Positions 9,817-18,131 of a DNA stretch of 64,000 nucleotides are shown piece by piece (within the stretch, counting starts at the first letter, position 1; each line of letters starts with the position of its first letter). Location: contig OZ219989.1 in the NCBI GenBank assembly GCA_964291365.2, forward strand, positions 992,001-1,056,000, read 5' to 3'. The notes under the pieces were generated by a model. That model saw only the letters and a list, made by a program, of their open reading frames with translations, had not been told where the DNA came from and made no database searches. Origin of the DNA: JBDWFY01 sp964291365. Lineage in GTDB: Bacteria; Pseudomonadota; Alphaproteobacteria; Rhizobiales; Stappiaceae. The position numbers and the translations under genes were made by a program.

Positions 9817-10925
9817 TGCTGATCTCCAAGTATTCGTTCTAACCAAATTGAGAAACCTATTGCTGGAATTTCATCTGGTGCACCCAGTAGTCGCAATAAG
9901 TGGTCATACCTTCCACCACCACATAGTGGCAGTGTTGATTTAGAATCGGAACTAAAAATTTCAAAAATAAATCCAGTATAATAATTGAGTCTTCGACCAA
10001 AGTCAGCGGAAAATTTCATTGAGTTTGGACTATATTTTGAAGTCTTAATTTGATCTAATCGTTCTTGATACCTTGAAATAGATTCAGATAGGTCAATTTG
10101 TGCAGACTTTTCAAAGTTTCGAATTGCATCGGTGGATTGTTCAACTGGACTATTGATATTGAGAAAGTTGGTCAAAAGATCAGTTTTCTCCTTTTCAATT
10201 TTTGTGGAGAGCGTTATTTTTTCAAGTAAGCGATCAGCAATTTCTTGCACTTTTCGCTCACCTACAGGGATGATTTTTTTGTTTGTCATGTAGTCTTCCA
10301 CTGCAGAAGCGTTAATCTCTGGAACATTCTTGCTAAAATATGCTAGTACTTCGTCGTCTTTTAAATCCGGGGAGTCTTTACCAGACATTCTTAATATGGC
10401 TTGATTTAAACGTTTGCGATCACCGAAGAGATTTTTAAGTCGTTTAGTCCATACCGATGGTAAATCAATTGCCTTTAAAACGTCAGAAAATATCGCTTCA
10501 TCTCCGATTTTAACTATTGGATTTTCAATTCCTGCGGTTATGATTGATAGGTATGCAAGGTTAAGCGTTTCAGCATCCGCAGCCACCGGTTTATCTGAAC
10601 CAATTTTTTCAATACCAATTTGTTGAATTTCTCCCCTTTGTTGCGCTCTTTTGCGGAAGATAAGTCCTGAATAGTAATATGACGCACTTTGACCATTCAA
10701 TCCACTTTCAATGTAATATTGGGCAATTGGAATTGTAAAGTCAGGTCGGAGGCATTTGTCGATTCCGTTTTCAGCTGTCGTACGGAAAAGCCTCTTACCA
10801 ATATCTTCACCAGCAAGATCTAAGAATAGAGTAGAAGGGTATAATACGGGAGGATTTGCATTAATAAACCCATATTTTTCAAATAACTCTGATAATTTTG
10901 CTTGTAAGGGAATTTGAGAGGTCAT
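9813..10925 (-). CDS. hisZ: ATP phosphoribosyltransferase regulatory subunit HisZ
   Basis: HisS-like paralogue that lacks tRNA charging and serves as the regulatory partner of short HisG. About 370 aa. It has class II synthetase-like motifs: RLFRTTAENGIDKCLRPDFT near 45, YYSGLIFRKR near 85, and GGGRYDHLLRLLG near the C-terminus. The ATG at 10925 was preferred to a TTG nine bases upstream. It lies 20 bases after hisS and overlaps hisG, so hisS-hisZ-hisG are arranged as one operon on the minus strand. Confidence 0.9.
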   Translation of the reverse strand: MTSQIPLQAKLSELFEKYGFINANPPVLYPSTLFLDLAGEDIGKRLFRTTAENGIDKCLRPDFTIPIAQYYIESGLNGQSASYYYSGLIFRKRAQQRGEIQQIGIEKIGSDKPVAADAETLNLAYLSIITAGIENPIVKIGDEAIFSDVLKAIDLPSVWTKRLKNLFGDRKRLNQAILRMSGKDSPDLKDDEVLAYFSKNVPEINASAVEDYMTNKKIIPVGERKVQEIADRLLEKITLSTKIEKEKTDLLTNFLNINSPVEQSTDAIRNFEKSAQIDLSESISRYQERLDQIKTSKYSPNSMKFSADFGRRLNYYTGFIFEIFSSDSKSTLPLCGGGRYDHLLRLLGAPDEIPAIGFSIWLERILGDQQ

Positions 10926-10945
10926 ATTGTACAAGTAATTTGGTC

Positions 10946-12439
10946 TTAAACCTGAGTTTGCCGCGCGATTATATCTTTTACGGCTTTAACTAAATTTTTT
11001 TCGGGAACTTCAATCTGAGCTGGACGACTTTCACGCCAAGTTTGATTATCACTAATTTCGCTAGATAATCGTTTTCCTTCCACTAAATCTTTTATCTGAA
11101 TAACACCTTCAGCACGTTCATTTGAACCTTGGATGATTACACAGGGGGAGTTTCTTTTGTCGGCGTATTGAAGTTGTTTGCCAAATTGCTTTGGGTTACC
11201 TTGAAATACCTCTGCTGGAACACCTGACTCCTGGAGTTGATTAGCGAAATTAAGATATCGAGATAAACTGTCGGAATCACGATCCATAACACAAACAATA
11301 ACTGGTCCAATTGATGGTTTTGCTTTAAACACTCCAAGAGATTGTAGTGCAAAAATCAATCGTGAAACACCGATTGAGATCCCTGTACTTGGCATTGATT
11401 GAACTGAGAACCGACTCACTAGTCCATCATACCGGCCACCCCCAGCTACGGACCCAAAAATAACATTCTGCCCTTTTTCATTCTTTACTTCAAATGTGAG
11501 TTCAACTTCATAAACTGGACCAGTATAGTATTCTAATCCTCTAACAACAGATGGATCAATGATGATTCGACCATCGTTATATCCTGCAGAATTAAATAGG
11601 TTGGCCATTTCTTCAAGTTCATTCACTCCATTGATACCAATTTCATTTGCTTTAACAAGCGAACGCAGATTAGTTATGGTGGTCTCAGAGTTATCGGAAC
11701 CTGAAACTAGAAATGAGGTAATAGTTGCAATAGCATCTTCATTAAGTTGGGCTCCTTTAGTATAATCCCCAGATTCGTCTTTACGTCCTTTACCGAGCAA
11801 TAATTTTACCCCCTCAATACCTAATCGGTCCAATTTGTCAATTGCTCGCAATACAGTAAGACGATTGTCAGTACTTTCGCCCGTATCAAGCCCGATTGTT
11901 TCCATTATTCCATCTAACACCTTTCGATTATTAACGCGAACTAAATAGTCACCGCGTTTGATTCCAAGTTTTTCCATAGTATTGGCGGCCATCATGCAAA
12001 TCTCAGCGTCAGCCATAACTGTTGGTGCATTTACTGTGTCAGCATCAAATTGTAAAAATTGACGAAATCGTCCTGGTCCTGGTTTTTCATTCCGAAAGAC
12101 ATAACCAATTCGGTAACTACGAAAAGGTTTAGGCAGAGATTCTGAGTTTTGTGCGACGTATCGGGCTAATGGTGCGGTTAAGTCATATCTTAGGCTAATC
12201 CATTGTTCATCATCGTCTTGTAGTGAAAATACTCCAGCATTTGGACGGTCTTGATCTGGTAAAAATTTCCCCAGTACGTCGGTATACTCAAAGAAAGGGG
12301 TTTCCAATGCCTCAAAACCATATAGTTCAAAGTTTTGACGTATTGCTTGAATTGTGTTTTCAACTTCAAATATTGAAGCGGAATTTAGATCGGTGAAACC
12401 TCGAGGTATACGTGCTGATAGTTTGTCTGTTTTTGCCAT
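10946..12439 (-). CDS. hisS: Histidyl-tRNA synthetase
   Basis: Class II aminoacyl-tRNA synthetase that charges tRNA-His. 497 aa, matching the longer alphaproteobacterial form. Motif 1 is near LETPFFEYTDVLGKF, motif 2 is YRIGYVFRNEKPGPGRFRQF, the histidine-specific segment is VVRGLEYYTGPVYEVE and motif 3 is near GGGRYDGLVSRF. The C-terminal anticodon-binding domain follows from about residue 380. It heads the hisS-hisZ-hisG cluster; no clear promoter was found in the 190 bases upstream. Confidence 0.95.
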   Translation of the reverse strand: MAKTDKLSARIPRGFTDLNSASIFEVENTIQAIRQNFELYGFEALETPFFEYTDVLGKFLPDQDRPNAGVFSLQDDDEQWISLRYDLTAPLARYVAQNSESLPKPFRSYRIGYVFRNEKPGPGRFRQFLQFDADTVNAPTVMADAEICMMAANTMEKLGIKRGDYLVRVNNRKVLDGIMETIGLDTGESTDNRLTVLRAIDKLDRLGIEGVKLLLGKGRKDESGDYTKGAQLNEDAIATITSFLVSGSDNSETTITNLRSLVKANEIGINGVNELEEMANLFNSAGYNDGRIIIDPSVVRGLEYYTGPVYEVELTFEVKNEKGQNVIFGSVAGGGRYDGLVSRFSVQSMPSTGISIGVSRLIFALQSLGVFKAKPSIGPVIVCVMDRDSDSLSRYLNFANQLQESGVPAEVFQGNPKQFGKQLQYADKRNSPCVIIQGSNERAEGVIQIKDLVEGKRLSSEISDNQTWRESRPAQIEVPEKNLVKAVKDIIARQTQV

Positions 12440-12633
12440 TTAAGTTTTATATCTTGATTTGATATTTCCATACAACGAATTGAATTTGAAATGTTAAACC
12501 TTATAGATAATTTTGAATGCGCAATTTTCAAGGGAACAGAATTGGATTAACTCTTAACTGTTTGTGGTTTGAACTATTGCTGTTGAATTTATAGCAAGTT
12601 ATTTAGATTGTAAATCATAAATAGTTTGGTTGC

Positions 12634-13416
12634 CTATTTCTGATGCACATCAATTTGCGGATAAGGAATGGTAATTCCACCTTCATCAAGCGACTCTTTC
12701 AGTTTTTTTAATAGATCAAATTTCTTTATCCAAACATCGTCGGTATTACACCAAACTCGTGATATAATATCTACAGAACTATCGCTAAGGTTTGTTACTC
12801 CTATAAATGGTTCTGGGTCTTTATGGATCCATTCTTCTTTTTCAATTACAGCTTTAAATATATCAATCGCTTTATTGATATCATCCCCATAGCTTATACC
12901 AATTGTCAGGTCAAGCCGACGAGTTGGTTTTGCGGTGTGATTTTCAATCGGAGTCCCCCAAGTCTCACTATTTGGTAAAATGATCAGTACATTTTGTGGT
13001 GTCTCAAGTTCCGTTGTAAAAAGTGAAATTTCTGAAACTGTACCAGAATATCCTCCAACAGTGATATAATCACCTACTTTAAATGGGCGAAAAAATAAAA
13101 GTAAGACTCCGGCCGCAACATTAGACAACGTTCCTTGAAGTGCAAGTCCAATTGCAAGAGTACTCGCACCTAATACTGCTACTAAACTTGTCGTTTCAAT
13201 TCCAAAGAGTTGAAGTACTGCAATTCCTACAACAATAAGGATGAGGTATCGGATTATATTTGAGGCAAATGATATTACGGTAACATCAATTTTATCACTC
13301 AACTTTAATAATTTACGCAAATAACTTTTAGCGTAACCAGAAACCCACCATCCTACAATGAGTATAATGATTGCGTAAATTGCATTTAAGGCATAACTTA
13401 GGATTTGATCTAACAT
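12634..13416 (-). CDS. mscS: Small-conductance mechanosensitive channel (MscS family)
   Basis: 260-aa inner-membrane channel of the MscS family, releasing solutes on hypo-osmotic shock. Three hydrophobic segments occupy about residues 5-30, 50-75 and 80-105. The pore helix region has GASTLAIGLALQGTLSNVAAG, followed by the beta-domain GDYITVGGYSGTVSEISLF and the ILPNSETWGTPIENHT motif typical of the family. The cytosolic end closes with GITIPYPQIDVH. It stands alone on the minus strand, with about 170 bases to msrA and 190 to hisS. The name mscS is a family name; several paralogue types exist. Confidence 0.9.
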   Translation of the reverse strand: MLDQILSYALNAIYAIIILIVGWWVSGYAKSYLRKLLKLSDKIDVTVISFASNIIRYLILIVVGIAVLQLFGIETTSLVAVLGASTLAIGLALQGTLSNVAAGVLLLFFRPFKVGDYITVGGYSGTVSEISLFTTELETPQNVLIILPNSETWGTPIENHTAKPTRRLDLTIGISYGDDINKAIDIFKAVIEKEEWIHKDPEPFIGVTNLSDSSVDIISRVWCNTDDVWIKKFDLLKKLKESLDEGGITIPYPQIDVHQK

Positions 13417-13589
13417 GAAATTCTTTTCTCTTTATGAAGTTTAAAATTATAAATAAATTATGGTCTAAATTGCAACATTGCTCTAGTATATATTTTCCAA
13501 TCATTTATTGGAACATCATACTATGTGATGAATTATCAAATGTCAAATTGAATCAATGATGAGCGATTGTCAACAGGGAATTCAGACCT

Positions 13590-14234
13590 TTAATGTTCGG
13601 GTATTCCTACATAGGCTTCTTCACCCCAAAGGGACTTTACTTTAGCATTTCGACCGCAAGTGAGTCGGTAAAAACTATATCGTAATGGATTTTTCTTATA
13701 ATAGTCTTGGTGGTATTCTTCGGCAGCGAAAAATTCACCGGCTGTTTCAATTGGAGTAACAATAGGTCTATTCAGTAGTCCACTTTCATTAATTGCATTT
13801 TTAGACTCCGTTGCAATTTTTTGTTGCGAACTATTTGTGGCGTAAATTGCTGTTGAATAACTATCACCACGGTCACAAAACTGACCACCGGCATCGGTTG
13901 GATCTACACTCCGCCAAAAAATGTTAATTATTTCTTCAGCTGATATGATCTCTGGGTCAAACGTGATCTTAACAACTTCTTTATGACCGGTATCTCCTCC
14001 GGTAACGTTTGCATAAGTTACATCTGTATTAGTATGACCACCTGTAAATCCAGAGACAGCATCAACAACTCCAGGAACACTTTCAAAATCAGATTCCACA
14101 CACCAGAAGCAACCACCGGCTAGTAATATTTCTTCAGTCGCAGACAGAGCTGGTAAACTAAATGAACCAACGAATAATACAAACGTTAACAACGCTGTTT
14201 GAATAAATCTTGATGTTAATTTGAACATGGTCAT
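13590..14234 (-). CDS. msrA: Peptide-methionine (S)-S-oxide reductase, exported
   Basis: Repairs oxidised methionine in proteins. The mature part shows LAGGCFWCVESDFE with the catalytic cysteine, TGGHTNTDVTYANV, GHKEVVKITFDP, and EYHQDYYKKNP near the C-terminus. The N-terminus is a signal peptide (basic MTMFKLTSR, hydrophobic core, LPALSATEE), so the enzyme acts in the periplasm. The start at 14234 follows AGAGGG; a GTG 45 bases upstream is in frame but gives a poorer signal peptide. No msrB domain is fused. Upstream is a long gene-free stretch. Confidence 0.93.
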   Translation of the reverse strand: MTMFKLTSRFIQTALLTFVLFVGSFSLPALSATEEILLAGGCFWCVESDFESVPGVVDAVSGFTGGHTNTDVTYANVTGGDTGHKEVVKITFDPEIISAEEIINIFWRSVDPTDAGGQFCDRGDSYSTAIYATNSSQQKIATESKNAINESGLLNRPIVTPIETAGEFFAAEEYHQDYYKKNPLRYSFYRLTCGRNAKVKSLWGEEAYVGIPEH

Positions 14235-14798
14235 GATGCCCTCTAGTTGTAGATTTTTGTTAACTTTGTTTAAATTCACTACTATGTTACATTTTGTTGG
14301 TAATTTGAAACTAAGTTGAATTGTATTTCGATCTATAGATTAATATTTAATTTGTTTTAGTTTTTCAATTAAGAATAAAATATTGTGAACAGAAGCTTTG
14401 GTAAAATTTATGTTACTAATCTATACAAAGTTTACATAATAAATAGATTTGGTTACTGAAATTGCTCATGTTTGTAAATGCTAGGAAAAAACAACAGTAA
14501 TTGCGTTCATTCGTATTTTTGTGTTCTTGTGAATTTTATATGAAATCAATTGCAATTCATAGTTACTGCTAAGTTTCGTCTCATTTAAAATTTGTCTAGT
14601 TACCGAAAACAACGAAAAAATTACTTCATCTTTAGAATCTAGTATAGACTAAAATGCAGTTTTTGGATTTTCTTACTAGTAATCCTCAATTTGCTAAAAT
14701 TGTTGGTATTTATTGTAATTTACTTTTCCCAGTTTAAGGATTTTGCCCGGAAGTTTAGATTTTAGAGACAGTTTCCTCGGTACTTCAATAAAGAGAGA
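14235..14798. other. AT-rich intergenic stretch
   Basis: About 560 bases between msrA and an unknown gene. Very AT-rich with poly-T/poly-A runs; it may contain the msrA promoter near its left end. The longest reading frame I would consider, a 27-codon one at 14654-14737 on the plus strand, lacks a ribosome-binding site. I see no RNA gene or clear repeat here. Confidence 0.6.
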
Positions 14799-15275
14799 TT
14801 ACTGGATACCAGCCAATTTGAGAAGATGTTCCTCCATAGTAAATGCTAATTGTTTGGCAGTTCCAACTTTATATACATATTTTCCATAATAACGATGGTC
14901 TCTAAGAAGAAGTTCATTCTCTACTTGGGTAATAGAGTAGTTATAAATTTTTTTCCCGTCATTACCAACACTATTAAAGTCAAAACTTAAGTCAGCTGTA
15001 CTATGTATGCCGTCACCCTTTGAACCAATTACGAAGGACTTTATTTGACTTTGTATTGAGTTCTTTTTTACTTTACAAAAAAATGCAGAGCTAGATATTT
15101 GGAAGAATTGACCTTGCAGTCCTTCTCTACTCTCTACACACTGGGATAGTTTTTTAAATTCTAATTGAACTGTTTCAAATGCTTCGGTTCGAAATTTGTC
15201 CAGATCAATTGCACCATTAAATTGGTTTAATTTTTCTGAAGGCAAAAATTTTGGTGTAGCAGGATGCGCGTCCAT
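14799..15275 (-). CDS. Hypothetical protein
   Basis: 158-aa protein I do not recognise. No signal peptide or membrane segment is visible. It has two cysteines (SQCVES near 47 and FFCKVKKN near 68) and a C-terminal part rich in Tyr and charged residues (RDHRYYGKYVYKVGTAKQ). A GGGG run precedes the ATG. It lies beside a Doc-like toxin pair on the same strand and is separated from neighbours by AT-rich gaps, so it is probably accessory DNA. No function is proposed. Confidence 0.55.
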   Translation of the reverse strand: MDAHPATPKFLPSEKLNQFNGAIDLDKFRTEAFETVQLEFKKLSQCVESREGLQGQFFQISSSAFFCKVKKNSIQSQIKSFVIGSKGDGIHSTADLSFDFNSVGNDGKKIYNYSITQVENELLLRDHRYYGKYVYKVGTAKQLAFTMEEHLLKLAGIQ

Positions 15276-15458
15276 TATGAAACCCCAAAATTATAATAAC
15301 TTTGTTGTGGTCTAGTTTTATAATATCAACATAGTGACAAATTTCATTATCAATATCAAATTCCTAAGGTTGCAAGTTTAAAATTAAAGCAACAACTTTG
15401 TTTGAACAGTGTGCCAATCTTAATAATAGCCCACATTTTAGGATACATCTAACTGTGT

Positions 15459-15893
15459 TTAGTTATTGAACGCGTAATCTGCATTGTTAACTTTGGCGAT
15501 AATTCGCAAGTCAATATAACGTTCTACCCATTGTCTAAATTCCTCAAAAAAGTTGCCTTTTTTGTCTAGGTTCTTGAAATTTTTTACATACTTATACTTG
15601 TCATCATCAGTTAACGTGAATCCGCATTCCTTTTCAAGGAAAAAGTTGAATAATACAAGCGCAGTTCGCTTGTTACAATATTCAAATGGTTGTTTTTCCA
15701 CAAAACCTAGAGTTAAACTACTTAGCAAAATTGATGGGTCGCCATGTCCACTCATATAGACATCGTGAGTTTCATTAAATACTTCTTCAAGTGCATCACC
15801 ATTTCGAACAATACTTTTTTGTCCATACTTATTACACACAATTTGGTTTACTTTAATTGCCAAATTTTTTGAAAGCCAAGGTAATTTTGACAT
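15459..15893 (-). CDS. Doc-like (Fic-fold) toxin, catalytic His replaced
   Basis: 144-aa protein resembling Doc toxins. Around residues 71-90 it reads VEKQPFEYCNKRTALVLFNF, matching the Doc/Fic loop HxFxxxNKRTA except that the leading histidine is Gln. The N-terminal part (KNLAIKVNQIVCNKYGQ) and the flanking helices also fit Doc. Known Doc enzymes phosphorylate EF-Tu using that histidine, so activity here is doubtful or altered. Its ATG overlaps the stop of the preceding small gene (TAATG), the usual antitoxin-toxin order. The toxin role is inferred from family and context. Confidence 0.7.
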   Translation of the reverse strand: MSKLPWLSKNLAIKVNQIVCNKYGQKSIVRNGDALEEVFNETHDVYMSGHGDPSILLSSLTLGFVEKQPFEYCNKRTALVLFNFFLEKECGFTLTDDDKYKYVKNFKNLDKKGNFFEEFRQWVERYIDLRIIAKVNNADYAFNN

Positions 15894-16117
15894 TAGTCAT
15901 CAAGCTCCTCTAGTGCTTTATTGTTTTTGTGAATTATTTGAGAAATCAACTGCAACTCTTCGTCGTCTTCAAGATTAGTCCCGGTTAAAACCAATCCTGT
16001 TGCTGAAAACGATGAAAATATTTCTTCGCCATCAAAATCGGGAATTTTCTCAAATACCGACTTTGGGATTTTAATATGATAATTTTCATCAATTAATTTT
16101 ACTGGTACTTTTTGCAT
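15893..16117 (-). CDS. Probable antitoxin of the Doc-like toxin
   Basis: 74-aa protein immediately upstream of, and overlapping, the Doc-like gene. The N-terminal half (VPVKLIDENYHIKIPKSVFEKI) resembles an AbrB/SpoVT-type swapped-hairpin DNA-binding domain. The acidic, helical C-terminus (NLEDDEELQLISQIIHKN, KALEELDD) suits a toxin-neutralising tail. Antitoxins with this fold are known to pair with Doc or other toxins. It probably represses its own promoter in the AT-rich gap upstream, but no operator is obvious. Confidence 0.65.
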   Translation of the reverse strand: MQKVPVKLIDENYHIKIPKSVFEKIPDFDGEEIFSSFSATGLVLTGTNLEDDEELQLISQIIHKNNKALEELDD

Positions 16118-16365
16118 TACATAATCTCTTTATTGATTTTAGCATGAATTTAGAATCTAAACTATCACAAGTAGGAAGATTAAATTTAATTAGCATAAGT
16201 TTTCGTCAATTTCACTCAATTATTATTCAATTTGGATCTAATATAATATTAAAAACTTAAAATGTCAAGTATTGATTAAATTTTTTTCTACAAAATATCA
16301 GGAAATTCAATTAGGAATCTGTTAAGTAAGCGGTTTTGTTTAGATAAGTAACATTTCACAAGAGT

Positions 16366-17829
16366 TTAATTGCCACGATACTTTGAAAAATTGTCTTTAT
16401 ATTTTAAAATTAGCTCGTCCCAGCACGGAATTGAACCATGATCAAGGATTTTTTTGATTGCAAGTGAGCAAATTTTCTGAGCACTCTTTAGCGATTGCAA
16501 TTTCTGATTAATCAATTGCATTTCTAACTCGTCTTCTGCTATTGATTTGTTTTTATCAGTTAGCTCATTTCTCCGTTTTTCTACGCTATTTATAAAGTGT
16601 TTGTTTGATGTTCCTTCTGACGAATGCAATATTCGTGACGCAATATCGTAAAAATCCTCGATTATTCTATAACTTTCACATTTGTCGGATGGATTTTCAT
16701 CGAGTAAACAAGTGCAGTTTGCTGGAACTAAAAACCAAATACTGTTTTTGCTTTTGGACTTGTCATATAAGAAGAGAGATTCTAAAGCGATACGCATGTC
16801 AATACATCTATTGTTGACCTGATTTAAATCATCAGCGATTCTCATTGATTCTACCAAACGAAAAATTGAAATGTCGAGTGCAACTAACATCATAATGGGG
16901 TTGTTTTTGCGTACTTCGTCTCTTTTATTAAGAAATAGAATTGCTGAATGTTGCAATTCTTTTGAACATTGTATAGTATTTTCTCCTTCGTCTATTTTTT
17001 TTGAATCTACGGAATTACCAGCAAAAAAAATCACAGATGCACCTGAAAAAAATAAAACTGAATTTCCTGCATCAAACCAATTAAAATTATATGAAATATT
17101 TGAATCACTGGCAAGTGATAGTGTTTCACACATTTGATTTACGCAACGAGATGCGACATCAATTCTCTCTCGATTTTTGTAGTGAGCTTGAGTATTACTT
17201 GGCAAAAATAACCCGTTAGGAATCTCAAAGTCAAATGCTAATGTATCTAAATCCTCCAATCCCTGCTTTATTGGACTATCTGCGAATTGATAGCTAAGAT
17301 TCGCAGATTGATTCTTAATATGTTCAGGGGATTGATAACTTGAAGGTAATATGCGAGTTGAATCAGTCAGAGTTATTGTCTTACAAACTGATAGACCTAT
17401 TATTTTACATTTTAGAGAGAGAGTTAATGGTACCCGATTAATCCAACCATTCAGTAATTCAATAATCGTATCGGTACCTAAAACAACCGATGCGCGAATA
17501 ATTTCTTGGGTAAAATTCAAAACACTAATGATTCGTGGTGTCGAATTTAGAAAATTGTATCCAATGCCAATGTTCCTTTGTCCATGAATATCAACTTCAA
17601 TAAAATCGCTAAATGTAGAATAAATTTGATTTGTCAATTCTGACTTAATACAATCTAGAGTGGGCTCCCAATTACTATATTGATTAAACGCTTCACCGAA
17701 GTCATTTTCATTTATACCGCCAAAAATGCTATTATTAAGATCAATTGCTTCCATATAAACGTTAGTACGTTTATTTTTGAATACAGCACGTTTTGCTGCA
17801 GAATTTATTTCATCTTGTAAACTTCCCAT
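16366..17829 (-). CDS. Unknown protein with possible HEPN-like C-terminus
   Basis: 487-aa protein from the ATG at 17829, which follows GGAG; the in-frame ORF continues 12 codons upstream. No assured family. The C-terminal third has a helical pattern: an RIADDLNQVNNRCIDMRIAL block with ESLFL after it (about 335-360), then YRIIEDFYDIASRILHSSEG (about 390-410), similar in layout to ApeA-like HEPN domains, which end with an R-4x-H motif. Here the expected Arg is Ala, so the motif is degenerate. The N-terminal part is unrecognised. It lies beside the Doc-like pair, which makes a defence or stress role plausible but unproven. Confidence 0.55.
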   Translation of the reverse strand: MGSLQDEINSAAKRAVFKNKRTNVYMEAIDLNNSIFGGINENDFGEAFNQYSNWEPTLDCIKSELTNQIYSTFSDFIEVDIHGQRNIGIGYNFLNSTPRIISVLNFTQEIIRASVVLGTDTIIELLNGWINRVPLTLSLKCKIIGLSVCKTITLTDSTRILPSSYQSPEHIKNQSANLSYQFADSPIKQGLEDLDTLAFDFEIPNGLFLPSNTQAHYKNRERIDVASRCVNQMCETLSLASDSNISYNFNWFDAGNSVLFFSGASVIFFAGNSVDSKKIDEGENTIQCSKELQHSAILFLNKRDEVRKNNPIMMLVALDISIFRLVESMRIADDLNQVNNRCIDMRIALESLFLYDKSKSKNSIWFLVPANCTCLLDENPSDKCESYRIIEDFYDIASRILHSSEGTSNKHFINSVEKRRNELTDKNKSIAEDELEMQLINQKLQSLKSAQKICSLAIKKILDHGSIPCWDELILKYKDNFSKYRGN

Positions 17830-18074
17830 TGAAAATCTCCATTTAAATAATATTATTTCTAGCATTTTATCAGATTTGGTTATTGAAACCAGAGCATAGA
17901 TAGCCAGAATTAAGTTAATTTATCAAGATATTTGAAATTATCAAGAAATAAAATTTTGACTTAGATTTTCAAAAGTATATGCGTAATTTATTCAAAGTTA
18001 TTTAACCCAAACGTGGATCAGGCAAAAGCTTTCAACTGTTAGTGTTTGAATTTCAAAAAATGCATTCTCGTCAT

Positions 18075-18100
18075 AAAAAAGGGCGGCCAGAATGCCGCCC
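18075..18100 (-). terminator. Rho-independent terminator of groESL
   Basis: Perfect 7-bp GC stem, GGGCGGC (18081-18087) and GCCGCCC (18094-18100), with a 6-base loop. Reading on the minus strand it is followed by six T residues (18075-18080). It lies 31 bases past the groEL stop and is the strongest intrinsic terminator I saw in the window. Confidence 0.92.
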
Positions 18101-18131
18101 TTCAATGTGTTTGAGTAGATCAAATGGTGGA

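Noticed and set aside
13495..13513. TTCCAAT-N5-ATTGGAA inverted repeat between mscS and msrA
   Set aside because: Short arms in AT-rich DNA, not followed by a T-run and not near a clear promoter.
14654..14737. 27-codon frame in the msrA upstream gap
   Set aside because: No ribosome-binding site and no recognisable sequence.
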